From Panopea generosa (Eukaryota > Mollusca > Bivalvia > Adapedonta > Hiatellidae): 64,000 nt of DNA. Under the pieces are notes generated by a model that saw only the letters and a list, made by a program, of their open reading frames with translations, had not been told where the DNA came from and ran no database searches. Location: the NCBI GenBank assembly GCA_029582155.1, contig CM055901.1:25701657-25765656 (forward strand). The letters are read 5' to 3'. A program made the position numbers and the translations under genes. Every line of letters starts with the position of its first letter. The stretch's first letter is position 1. Positions 1-12,800 of the stretch are shown piece by piece.

Positions 1-1689
1 TGAACATATTAAGTATGTTGATATTTTAAATGATTGGCGGCAGTTTATTATATTATTATTTTGTAATTATAAAAAGCAAAGGTGCTCTGTTTGTTTTGAT
101 AATTTATTTAGTTGTGCCATGTATAACAGTGGTATTTTATTTCTGTCAAATATATATTGATGAACGATTCCATTTATATATATAATTTACATTTATGTCC
201 AGACAAAAAAAGATTAATAGAATTATCTATGATTTTATTTGACATTATATTGTAAGCTTTTTTAATAGGGTTATTGCTTTATTCAAAGAAAGAATTCTTC
301 TTTAGATACTTAAGTTACAAACACAATGTAGCGAGGTCACAAGTTTTACTGTTAATTATACGAAGTTGTTAGGATTGTTTATAGGTAAAAGATACATATT
401 AAAACTAATATAGTTTACAGTTAATGCTGTATTCAGTTAGTATAGCTTTCATTTGGTTCATTTCACACTAAATAAGGTTTACCATCGATTTATTCTAGTT
501 ACCCTGTAATATGGTGTACATTTGAATCCTTTTTCAGTTAAGATAGCTAACCTTTGATATATTTGTAAGTTAATTTGGTTTACAGTTCATTTATTTTACA
601 GTTAAATTGTTTATATTTGAATAGTTTTACAGTTTTATACATGATTTACCTTGATTTATTTTACAATTGATATAGTTTTTTTTTTTCTTTTAAATAATTT
701 TACTTGATATGGTTTGGCGATGATTTATTTTAATACATTTAACATAGTTTACAACTGATTCAGTTTACAGTTAATGTTGTTAACAGTTGTCTACTATTTA
801 ACAATTTTACAGTTAATGCGGTTTATAATTGTTTACAATAGATTCATTTTACAATTGATGTGGGTTTACAATGGAATTATTTTACAGTAAGTGGGGTTTA
901 CAATGGATATGTGTATACACTGCTTTATAAAAACATTATGTGGTAGATGGTAAACATTGATTAACTTGAATTGAACTGAAGCTCAAATGAAACTAAAAAA
1001 TATATATATATACCTAAGTATGTGCAAGTTAACAGCTAAAATTATGTACCTGTACACTGTCAGTTGATGAAAGAATAACTAAACAGATCATACATCAGCC
1101 CAGTCCTTGGTTCACCATTTCGTTATGTGATTAAATAAATGCCAATCAAAACTTAAAACTGATTACTGCAAACTTGCTGACAATATGATTTTCATTTGGC
1201 ACATTAAACTTTAATGCAGCTCAAGAATGCTTTTGAGCGAAGAAAATTATTTCCATTGTAGCCTATTACATATGAAGGGATTTTTTTGTTTGATTTATAA
1301 ACAATCTAGGGACAAGTAAATTAAATACAGTAAGAAGACATTACTGTGTATAGATTTGACATCTCAAGAAGTGTATTTGTAAATTGACAACATTGATAAA
1401 TTAACAGCTATATACATTACATGCCACAGTTGATGTCAGAGATAAGCTGAAGGACAATATAAAGTGCTTATTCCGATTCTGTCAGAATGTTTATATTATC
1501 TAGTCATTATATAATTAACTACAGTCTATTTAGACATGATTTAAGTGAAGTTATCACTCCCTCTGTGAAACCGCCTCATCATGGAAACATGAACACCTGA
1601 TAAGTCTACATGGGTATACCATTCTGTTACAGCCGTACTGGATATATGATGGCTGATTATTGTAGAAGGGATACTTTAGGATAAGTAGT
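1..1689. other. Non-coding AT-rich DNA
   Basis: I see no gene. From about 370 to 910 the motif TTTACAGTT and close variants (GTTTACAATTGAT, TTTACAGTTAATG) recur irregularly, as in an old tandem repeat that has decayed. The rest is unremarkable AT-rich sequence. Confidence 0.5.
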
Positions 1690-1848
1690 CCAGTTTGGTT
1701 CTCTATTACATTTCATGTGAACCTCATTTTCAGTTTGGTTCTCTGTTACATTTTATGTAAACCTACTTTCTAGTTTGGTTCTCTATTACGTTTCATGTGA
1801 ACTTACTCTCCAGTTTGGTTTTCTATCGTGTTTCATGTTTAATGTGAA
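1690..1848 (+). repeat. 40-bp tandem repeat, about 4 copies
   Basis: Units start at 1691, 1731, 1771 and 1811 with CAGTTTGGTTCTCT or a close variant. The copies are diverged and the last is degenerate. Confidence 0.9.
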
Positions 1849-1990
1849 TCTTCTCATCTTGATATACTTTAATGGCAATAATTGCAACAAAATGTGCTTC
1901 AAAAAATGCATTTGTACATTTGTATTTGTCATTGATTTGTAATTTCTGCACTTTAGATCAAACAAATTAAAAGAAGCTGCATTTCTAGAT

Positions 1991-2070
1991 CCCTTACATA
2001 CCTGTGTAATCCCTTACATACCTGTGTAATCCCTTACATACCTGTGTAATCCCTTACATACCTGTGTAAT
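1991..2070 (+). repeat. 20-bp perfect tandem repeat, 4 copies
   Basis: Four identical copies of CCCTTACATACCTGTGTAAT lie head to tail. Identity suggests a recent expansion. Confidence 0.97.
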
Positions 2071-5000
2071 TTGCTTCTCTCACTTTATATTTTGACTAAC
2101 TCGACCAACTTTAATAAAGACAAATTTAATTACAAACAGAACAGTTGAAAAAATATTATTAACTTTTACCGACAGAGTTGTAAAATATTATTTTGAAATC
2201 AAAATTAATGTTCTTGCGTTATTGATTGAAAAAGGAATCTGTTGTTTCATCTTTATATTAGAGAGCATCAAGGGAAGTAATCCCAATCTGACCAACTGAT
2301 AATTGACAGACTGCCATGCAAGTTGATGCATTTGAAATGATATTATTGAATATGTATATTCAGTTGATCATTTCTATTTAAAGAAACTTTTGAAGTCATC
2401 ATGTAAATGTTCATTGATCATTTTACCTGCATGCAAATCATAAATAGAAAATTGACAATAGTGAAACAACAACTGCAACAACAAATAAATAAAATCAAAG
2501 CAGACATGAATTTTTTTTGTTTTTGAAAAATAGATGTTTTGAGAAAATTAAGAAATGCAGCTATTTTTCTATTAGTTTAAACAATATTTGATTCACAATA
2601 GACATAGTAGTCATACATTCAGTATACACATTAAATTACAAGTGAAAAGATTTTTGTATAGATGTCGTGATATACGGAAAGCTTAAATTGCATGTGTGTA
2701 ATGATACAGGTAGCAACTATCGAACTTGTTTTAAGGCCAAAATAGACCAATTGTATGTTTGTTGCTAGCAAACAATTTAAATTTATTATAGTTTTTTTAA
2801 AAAAAAAAGTCCTAAATTATGGAGCCTTGTGACAGTTGTATTCTGTGTTACAATAAAGTGTTTCCCTTTTTAAAAGTACAAAGTAAATAATGGCAATGTA
2901 TTGGTCAAATGAATAGATATTAAGATTAGGACTTTTTTTAAATGTTCATTTCTAGGGAAATTTCAATAAAGATCTGTCTTTTAAATTTTACAGTTTGCTA
3001 TATTCTTTTCTATGTAAAAAAAAAGTTGAGGGGAGACAACTTGTGATGTTAATATTCCTGAATCCATGTGTAAAATAATGATACTACCTCATTTGAAAAA
3101 TATATATATAAATTATGTAATAGTTGAAGAGTTTCCCAGCAATGTCTTGATAAAGCTGTGGCCCCTTGCTGTTTTACATTGTCAACATCTGTATCCATAC
3201 ATTATATGTGTGAGTGTTGAGGTGGGCGACACATCCTCATGGCCTTTTTGTGCTGGTCCATTTCACTGCTAAACACAAATTAATTGGTGATGCTATGTAT
3301 ACACACAGAACGTATGTATTCAGACTTTTGTACACTTTAATGATTCAAGGCAAAAGTGTTGTATGAATATGTAGGAAAGGAAGAAGATGTGATGGGAAAA
3401 GCTTCTCCCTAACATTTAACTTGTTCCTGCAAATGATTATAACCATTTGTGCAACTGAAGTACATGTTGTCTTGAATGTATTGATGTTTGTGTTGTAACA
3501 AATCTGAAGGCATGTACCCACAGAGTTGTTTTTCTTACATACATGCTTGTGGGGAATGGTCAGCATGTATTTGTGCTGAAATGTAGTTGAGATCAATCCA
3601 AATGAAAGGTAAAAAAATAAAGGTTTATTTTACCTTCTCTGATGGCTGAATGCCATCCATGCTTATAGTTCATGTGTGTATACAAGCATTCCCACAACAC
3701 TGACTAAATATATTTTTTCAACCTACAGGTGAGGTGTAAATGATTCTGAAGCTGAAGATTAATGTCAAAGCTATTATTTCTGTTATTACTGCATTATTTA
3801 AGAGTGATTTGCATTTTATTTCACCAACATACATTCTCTGATTATTTTTTTTAAGTTATTTTTCATAATATCATATTTTTTAAGTTCATACTTCTTAATT
3901 TGGATTTTATATATATATATTAAACCAACCAGTTTTAAATATAAATTTTAAATCTGCTTCATTTTAATTTCTTTTTGTGATTGCATTATGATTTTTTTTT
4001 TGTTATAGTCATCATTAAATTTTGTAACCTGCAATAAAACTGGATGCAAGTTGTCACTAGTTTCAGTTCAACATCATCAACATGTCACAACATTCATTAT
4101 TGTCTTAATGTAGAGGTCATCTTTGTCACGGATGGAAATCGTGTGTATTTTATTAGTAAACACTCTTAATAAAACTAGCTTCCATCCAGAGAACAAAAAT
4201 GATTGGTCATTTTATTATATTTTTTTGACGAAATCTGATGGAGTAAGAAGAAAATGTACTGGATTTATGTGTATTAGTCTAGAACTGTTTTCAGTACATT
4301 TGGAGTGAATATTATCATCAAAATAATAATTTTGTAGTAACTCACCCATTACATGAATGGTAAACATTAAGATATGTTCACTTGTTCTGGGCTGCATTCA
4401 GCACCATTACACAGCAAACATGTTAAATATCTGGTTCCCTAAAATTATCAAGTATTGGGTGCTAATATGAGGTTAAACCAGTGTCCAGGAAAATATGTTA
4501 GCCAACGTTATCAAACGTTTAACCAAACTGAACTTCTCTGTGCTCTAACAACTTAAAATTTGTCAAGAAATATATATTAAAATGAATTAAATGTTTTGTT
4601 TAAGCCATGTGATTTACATTCGTGATTGTGCTCTCATTTTTGTGTTGATCACAAAATTTGTATTTATTTTTTATTTTATATATACATGTATATTTCTCAT
4701 TAGTCCATCATTTTCTTGGCTTTTAGCAAGAACATTTACACTGCATGAATGTTGAACTGAGAGAAGTTAATCTGATTTAAAACCTAATTGGGCTTCTTAA
4801 CGGCTGAGTGGTCCAGGGATCCGTCTCAAAACCACTTAACCCGTCACTGCTGAGACTTCGGACATAAACCCATATTACCGGTAGTCTTATACATTTATGT
4901 GAGACAATATGTTGGTTACATGTACTTGCGAAAGGACAACAGTTTTACTCATTGATTCTGAGGTGGTCCTTCACCAGTAAAACTGGAATCCGTAAAACCT

Positions 5001-7064
5001 GAAATGTGTTGAAAAATCATGTTTATTATTTTATAAAGAAAAACAACTAATAAACAATGTATTCTATTCAAAATACAATGTTTCAGATGTCTAGTTTACT
5101 GATAAATATTTCTATGTTCAATATTGCAGAAAATTATAACAAATCATTAAAAAGTAAATGCCTTCCTTTAAAATGTTTGATTTGGATGTATTTTCTGAGG
5201 TGTGGATTAAAAAACTTTTTCCCAATTTTATGTTTCAATATAAACACAGGGGTATATTACTGTTGGTTGCTATGACAATGCTGCAATTTTTCTAAAATTC
5301 AATGTTTCAGTCACCACGCAAGTGACCTATGTGTTTTGTACAGGAAATGCATATTCTCTTAATATTATATAGAAATTCAACAATATAAGTTCAGTGAAGT
5401 TTTTTTAGAATTTGATCAGATTGTTTGGATTTCGATAATTTCTTGATGTGGTAACTACAGACACATGTCTGACGTAAATACAAGTACAATGTATGTTTAA
5501 AACTTAGTATATATATTTGCCTGTGTATATAATGGAGCCCATGTGTGTGCTATTGTAAAACATTGTTAATTTATAACTTTAATTTATCTGCGTAAGTGCC
5601 GACTCTAAACATAACATAGCATGAATGCATGATCACAGACACGATACGTAAAAATGGTGTATATAAGTTTTGCACTGGGAGGTCATTATTAAGCGCTAGG
5701 CCAGTCATCCACGTCATATGTCATTATGTCACAAAGTATTCATAAGTTACCTTATTTTGGAGTTTAAGTTATATTTTACATTATCGTGAAGTTGTTTACT
5801 TTTTATTTTCATCAAATGATTAAAGTTACGTTGTCTCATGTCACGGTATTGTCCAAGTCTGTTATGTATAACTTGTGTTCTTTGTAAGAATATTGAAAAT
5901 TATGAGAAAAATGTATAAAGAATTCAAAGCTATTATGGAATAATAAAAAAAAATCAACATTTGCATTGCTTTTTCTACTTTTGATCCCTGAATAGTTTAT
6001 GAGGAGTGTTTGTTTGTTTGAAGTTTTTTCTACAGTATTTCATTCATTTAACAGTGGTCAAAGCACCTAATTATTTGTTCCTGCAATCAAGGAATTATAG
6101 AGAGAAGGAAGGGCAGCTGATTTTGTGAACACTCGGCAGGGTGGGGTGAGGTGGGGAGTCTCGCGTATTCACACAAAATCTTGCAATATTTAGTTTTCAT
6201 TTATCTTAACTTCCATTCATCTCAGGAACACAAATCAAAATTCTTACATTGCAGAATGAAATTCTCATCAAAACAATACCATTTCCAGAAATTTAAGTTT
6301 AAAATTGTTAAAGTACTTTTGAATACAAAATTTGTATACTGCAGCTAAAATAACGACAAATTACGATAATTTTTCCTTCTAACCCCAATATCTTTAACTC
6401 AAGATCATTTTGCGTGATCGAAACATGTTTAACGTCTAAGATTACACACAACTTACAGTTTATGTACAAGAAAACAGTTGCCTGTGAATTATAAATGATT
6501 AATTTGCCAAATAATTAATCCTTCATGTACAATTTAATCAACATTTAGACAGGAGATGCAAGTTTCCTATGCTTCTATACAAGTCCTTGCTGCAGGCAGT
6601 TATTTTGTACCAGACTACTTACCCACATATACATCAAGGCATGTGACCATAAAAAAACGTATTACCATAAATAAATTGTAGGTCCATCAAAGAATGTGTA
6701 CAAACAAATGTCCATCAAGCTATGTTTACAAATAAACATCTATATAAAGAGAATAATGATCAAAATCTGTATTATTATGTTCTAAGAGAATGTTCATCCA
6801 AGATTGTATACAAAAAGTGTTGATTAAAACAAGTATATGTGTTTTCGAAAGACTGTCTACATCAATAGTGTCAATCTAAGCTTAAGCAAAAAGAATCTCC
6901 ATATCTCCATTTCAAAGAATATATGTTTATGAAAATAATAGTCACCAAAGCATGTATATAAAAAACAATACTTATGTGGTAAGAGTGTCCATTCAAGCTT
7001 AGTGACTTACTTATCTCAAGTTTGCCCACATAATGAATTTCATCTAAGTATGCATAGTTGAGAC
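2071..7064. other. Non-coding AT-rich DNA
   Basis: Apart from one miniature element at about 4388-4530, I see no gene, RNA or clear repeat. The open frames here are under 90 codons and have no recognizable protein sequence. Confidence 0.5.
4388..4530. mobile_element. Miniature inverted-repeat element (related to 61128-61275)
   Basis: About 140 bp beginning CTGGGCTGCATTCAGCACC shares its internal sequence (cagcaaacatgtt, tggttccct, ccaggaaaatatg) with 61128-61275. In that copy the ends form an inverted repeat. The copies are diverged, so this is an old family. Confidence 0.65.
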
Positions 7065-7182
7065 AATGAGACACAATGCTGCATATCAACCATCATGGAG
7101 ACTGGCTGGCTGGATGGTAATTCAAACTTACAATCCCTGAATTGATAGTTATGTGCTACTGACTGAGCTAACCTGGCTGACT
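7065..7182 (-). repeat. tRNA-derived SINE fragment
   Basis: Read on the minus strand, the sequence resembles a tRNA head (TTAGCTCAGTCAGTAGC-like A box, degenerate B box). It shares CATATCAACCATCATGGAGA with the SINE family at 24688-24977. Confidence 0.6.
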
Positions 7183-7195
7183 GCACATTCTAGCA

Positions 7196-7420
7196 TTGAT
7201 TGATTGAATATTTAACATCATTTTATGCCATCAAGCAGTTAGCCTAACAACTATTTCCTGAGATCCGTAAAGGTTAACCAGAACTTGAGCACACCACTTC
7301 TCCGCAAGTAACTGATAACTTTCTCACTTGAATCAGTGGTGATGAAGAATGATAATGAGATTTAATATTGTATATCAATCATCATGGAGACTTAAGCTAA
7401 TCAGGCCAAGCTAAAAACAA
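7196..7420 (-). repeat. tRNA-derived SINE copy, body part
   Basis: It shares the family body with 24688-24977 and 40945-41130: a TTTAACATCATTTTATGCC-type start, then CCTG(A/G)GATCC, AAGGTTAACCAG and AACTGATAACTTTC. The tRNA-like head is largely lost. Confidence 0.65.
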
Positions 7421-7539
7421 AACATTATTCAGAGAGATCGGCTGTGTGTTGTGTCTTTGAGCAAGACACTTTATATACATGCTTAGTACTGGTTCTACCC
7501 ATAGAGAATCCAAGTGTCTTTTGTAAAATACATGTAGGT

Positions 7540-7745
7540 ATGTTGTTTCAAGTAAATGATTAAGAAAGCAACTCTCTTTCCTTGGATCCTGGAAGGTAAA
7601 CCAGTTCTCAAGTACATCCAGTTAAATCGGCTGTGAGAGGTGAATGACAATGAGGTGCAATGCTGTATATCAATCGTCACAGAGACTCTGGCCATGGAGA
7701 GATCTCTGGACTGATAGTTGAGCTACTAATCAAACCTGGCTTCAG
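7540..7745 (-). repeat. tRNA-derived SINE copy, partial
   Basis: Same family as 7196-7420, with GGATCCTGGAAGGTAAACCAG and a degenerate tRNA-like head near 7670-7745. Three family members within 700 bp suggest repeated insertion or local duplication. Confidence 0.6.
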
Positions 7746-7986
7746 AAATAATCATGTCAACAAAAAAATGTGGTATGCATTTCTTGCTGCAGTCTATAAT
7801 CTCTATGAAGAAGGTAAAATACGCAGATGGTGGCAGTGGGGACTATGATGACGAGTGATTAATTATAATGATAATGTAGGGATGGTGATGACTCAATTCA
7901 TGTTGAAATGATCTATGTTTTGACGATGACTTGCATTTTCTCTTTATTAGTAAAATACGAGTCTACATCTCAAAACCACAGGAGCT

Positions 7987-8065
7987 TGGGGAGTGGATAA
8001 TAACGTCTACTAAATACGCCAGGGGACTTGCCCATCCCCATTAAACGTTATTATCCACTCCCCCA
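7987..8065. repeat. Inverted repeat with arms of about 20 bp
   Basis: GGGGAGTGGATAATAACGT at about 7988-8006 is matched by its reverse complement at 8045-8063, with a loop of about 38 bases. It could fold into a strong hairpin or be the ends of a tiny transposon. Confidence 0.8.
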
Positions 8066-8469
8066 AAACAACACCGAAAATTCTTGAGTTACAATGTTCG
8101 AGAACAAGGTCAGTTAAATTTCTTAAACATGCTTCGTAACAACACTTGTATGGTTATAAAATAAAACACCGTTTATCCTTACAGAGTGACTTAAGTATAT
8201 GTAGCGTCTTTCATTTATCTTGCACATTTAACACTTAGTTTGGATGACATTTATTTCGGATAGTTTCGTACTTTCATTCTTCTTCTAGTATTGATGCAGA
8301 ACAGCTCACGTGTAGCATTGTCGCACCATTGTTAATATATATGCATATGTTATAGAGGGTCCTTTGTGCAACATTTACAGGCAGGGTAAAAACATAATCC
8401 AAAGAAAAATGATGATTGAGAGGAAAGTAAGCTTTTGCAAAATTTTGTTAAAGAATTCAAGCACTAGGG

Positions 8470-9390
8470 GGAATACCATTTCCGATAGTCGAGTCCTGGG
8501 GTGCCCCTGAGCCTAAATGTCCTTTGGAGAAGCCCGACTCCCTGTGGATGAATGTATGACTAGGGACAGCAACAAGGTTGTGTTGGTAATTGTGTAGAGT
8601 ATGTCAGCCTTGGCCTCCTTCCTCCGCTGATGAAGACTCTCCCAACCAACTATAACAGTGGTAATGCAGCTTTTACAGTAATCCTTAGAGACCAATCTGG
8701 CAGCTCTGCACTGTGTCGCTTTCTACTTTGTTGATATAAGCTTGAGTGTGAAGGTCCCAAACAGTGGCGACATAGTCAACCTGGGGTCTGATGATGGTCT
8801 TGTATTAGGCCTCTTTAGTGGCCCTCGGGCATGCAGAGAGGTTGTGGAAGGCTGTGGTATTTTTGGCCCTCTTCGTGATCATGTTAGTGTGTACGTTCCA
8901 GGATAGGTTGGTTGGTGAGAAGTGCTCCAAGGCATTTGGACAGTGTATTCAGCGTTCATCTTGATTTGCTTGTTCGTGGTTTGGAGAACCATACATTTGT
9001 CTGGATTGAATTCCGTAAGCCAGTCCATCTCCCATTCCTAGAGTTTGTTTAGGTCATCCTGGAGGACTTGGGCGTCTAGTGGAATCTGATACATCAGTAA
9101 ATTATCAGCAAAGAAACTGGCAGTGGACTGAGCATGTCATTGATATAAACCAGAAATTATTCCAATAGGAGAGGTCCAAGGACGGTTCCTTAGGGAACGT
9201 CTGATGTCACTGGTGCAGATGACTTCCCTTCAAGTGTGACCTGCTGGCTATGGTTGTTCAAGAAGATTTTGATCCAGCTGAACAGTATCCCTCTTACACC
9301 GTCATGATGCAGCTTCAGTACAAGGCTCTTGTGTGGAACCTTGTTGAATGCCTTTGAGAAGTCTAGAAGAATGGCGTCTGCTCACTGAAA
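8470..9390 (-). pseudogene. Degenerate LINE reverse transcriptase fragment
   Basis: The minus strand reads AFNKVPHKSLVLKLHHDGVR, then W-IKIFLNNHSQQVTLEGKSS, then VTSDVP-GTVLGPLL and VYINDMLSPL. This is the reverse-transcriptase core of CR1/Jockey-type non-LTR elements. Stops and frame changes show it is dead. The part nearer 8470 corresponds to the region after the catalytic core and is more decayed. Confidence 0.85.
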
Positions 9391-9754
9391 CCTGACCATT
9401 TCATGTGAAATATGGGAATGTGAAAATTTAAGTGAATTTAAAAAATCCACACCAATTTTTATGTAAGATAAAAAATCTTGGTCACGTTCACCAGCTTATA
9501 TGCTCCATGGCAAATTAGGTTGATTCCCTGCTCATTGTATTAATACAATCTAGAATCATTAATTATTAGAATAAACTTGTTGCTGGTGATACTAGCAAAT
9601 ATTCAGATATAATGTATAAAAAAATTTTATATATATATAAAATAATTTTGCACAGTAGCTATTCTTTTAAATGGTTAGACTTTGATAAGAATATTTTCAA
9701 CTTAATTGGTAATATATTTGACATTGTATTAGTTACATAACATTATTCTGAGGT

Positions 9755-9826
9755 CCATATTTAAACGCTAGGTTTGTCTATACAGAAACTTCAACCTAGA
9801 GTTAATTTACAGTATTATTAATTAAC
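9755..9826 (-). pseudogene. LINE reverse transcriptase flank, downstream side of the array
   Basis: On the minus strand the last array unit (LSATSIV) runs into sequence with FCIDKP that aligns at the DNA level with the LINE copy at 55383-56090 (INFCIDKNLSLKK). This shows where the array leaves the parent LINE. Confidence 0.75.
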
Positions 9827-12800
9827 AATAGATGTAGCAGAAAGATCATTATCCATATCACTTCCAAGATTCTTAACAGACCCATGAGACTATTTAGTGA
9901 GTCCATTACAATAGATGTAGCAGAAAGATCATTATCCAAATCACTTCCAAGATTCTTAACATATCCATGAGACTCTTTAGTGAGTCCATTACAACAGATG
10001 TAGCAGAAAGATCATTATCCAAATCACTTCCAAGAATCTTAACAGATCCATGAGACTCTTTGGTGAGTCCATTACAACAGATGTAGCAGAAAGATCATTA
10101 TCCAAATCACTTCCAAGAATCTTAACAGATCCATGAGACTCTTTAGTGAGTCCATTACAACAGATGTAGCAGAAAGATCATTATCCAAATCACTTCCAAG
10201 AATCTTAACAGATCCATGAGACTCTTTAGAGAGTCCATTACAACAGATGTAGCAGAAAGATCATTATCCAAATCACTTCCAAGAATCTTAACAGATCCAT
10301 GAGACTCTTTAGTGAGTTCATTACAACAGATGTAGCAGAAAGATCATTATCCAAATCACTTCCAAGAATCTGAACAGATCCATGAGACTCTTTAGCAAGT
10401 CCATTACAATAGATGTAGCAGAAAGATCATTATCCAAATCACTTCCAAGAGTCTTAACATATCCATGAGACTATTTAGTGAGTCCATTACAATAGATGTA
10501 GCAGAAAGATCATTATCCAAATCACTTCCAAGAATCTGAACAGATCCATGAGACTCTTTAGTGAGCCATTACAACAGATGTAGCAGAAAGATCATTATCC
10601 AAATCACTTCCAAGAATCTTAACAGATCCATGAGACTCTTTGGTGAGTTCATTACAATAGATGTAGCAGAAAGATCATTATCCAAATCACTTCCAAGAGT
10701 CTTAACATATCCATGAGACTATTTAGTGAGTCCATTACAATAGATGTAGCAGAAAGATCATTATCCAAATCACTTCCAAGAATCTGAAAAGATCCATGAG
10801 ACTCTTTAGAGAGTCCATTACAATAGATGTAGCAGAAAGATCATTATCCAAATCACTTCCAAGAATCTTAACAGATCCATGAGACTCTTTAGTGAGTTCA
10901 TTACAATAGATGTAGCAGAAAGATCATTATCCAAATCACTTCCAAGAGTCTTAACATATCCATGAGACTATTTAGTGAGTCCATTACAATAGATGTAGCA
11001 GAAAGATCATTATCCAAATCACTTCCAAGAATCTGAACAGATCCATGAGACTCTTTAGTGAGCCATTACAACAGATGTAGCAGAAAGATCATTATCCAAA
11101 TCACTTCCAAGAATCTGAACAGATCCATGAGACTCTTTAGTGAGCCATTACAATAGATGTAGCAAAAAGATCATTATCGAAATCACTTCCAAGAATCTGA
11201 ACAGATCCATGAGACTCTTTAGTGAGTCTATTACAATAGATGTTGCAGACAGATCATTATCCAAATCACTTCCAAGAATATGAACAGATCCATGAGACTC
11301 TTTAGTGAGTCCATTACAATAGATGTAGCGGAAAGATCATTATCCAAATCACTTCCAAGAATCTGAAAAGATCCATGAGACTCTTTAGTGAGCCATTACA
11401 ACAGATGTAGCAGAAAGATCATTATCCAAATCACTTCCAAAAATCTGAACAGATCCATGAGACTCTTTAGCAAGTCCATTACAATAGATGTAGCAGAAAG
11501 ATCATTATCCAAATCACTTCCAAGAATCTTAACAGATCCTTGAGACTCTTTAGAGAGTCCATTACAATAGATGTAGCAGAAAGATCATTATCCAAATCAC
11601 TTCCAAGAATCTTAACAGATCCATGAGACTCTTTAGTGAGTTCATTACAATAGATGTAGCAGAAAGATCATTATCCAAATCACTTCCAAGAGTCTTAACA
11701 TATCCATGAGACTCTTTAGTGAGTCCATTACAATAGATGTAGCAGAAAGTTCATTATCCAAATCACTTCCAAGAATCTGAACAGATCCATGAGACTCTTT
11801 AGTGAGCCATTACAACAGATATAGCAGAAAGATCATTATCCAAATCACTTCCAAGAATCTGAACAGATCCATGAGACTCTTTAGTGAGCCATTACAATAG
11901 ATGTAGCAAAAAGATCATTATCCAAATCACTTCCAAGAATCTGAACAGATCCATGAGACTCTTTAGTGAGTCTATTACAATAGATGTTGCAGAAAGATCA
12001 TTATCCAAATCACTTCCAAGAATATGAACAGATCCATGAGACTCTTTAGTGAGCCATTACAATAGATGTAGCAGAAAGATCATTATCCAAATCACTTCCA
12101 AGAATCTGAACAGATCCATGAGACTCTTTAGCAAGTCCATTACAATAGATGTAGCAGAAAGATCATTATCCAAATCACTTCCAAGAGTCTTAACATATCC
12201 AGGAGACTCTTTAGTGAGTCCATTACAATAGATGTAGCAGAAAGATCATTATCCAAATAACTTCTAAGAATCTGAACAGATCCATGAGACTCTTTAGTGA
12301 GTCCATTACAATAGATGTAGCAGAAAGATCATTATCCAAATCACTTCCAAGAATCTGAAAAGATCCATGAGACTCTTTAGTGAGCCATTACAACAGATGT
12401 AGCAGAAAGATCATTATCAAAATCACTTCCAAGAATCTGAACAGATCCATGAGACTCTTTAGCAAGTCCATTACAATAGATGTAGCAGAAAGATCATTAT
12501 CCAAATCACTTCCAAGAGTCTTAACATATCCATGAGACTCTTTAGTGAGTCCATTACAATAGATGTAGCAGAAAGATCATTATCCAAATAACTTCCAAGC
12601 TTCTGAAAAGATCCATGAGATTTTTAGTGAGCCATTACAACAGATGTAGCAGAAAGATCATTATCCAAATCACTTCCAAGAATCTGAACAGATCCATGAG
12701 ACTCTTTAGCAAGTCCATTACAATAGATGTAGCAGAAAGATCATTATCCAAATCACTTCCAAGAGTCTTAACATATCCATGAGACTCTTTAGTGAGTCCA

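Noticed and set aside
1-7064. Small open frames at 3066, 4123, 5057 and 6151
   Set aside because: They are all under 90 codons, rich in AT-driven residues (F, I, K, N), with no domain, splice or neighbour support.
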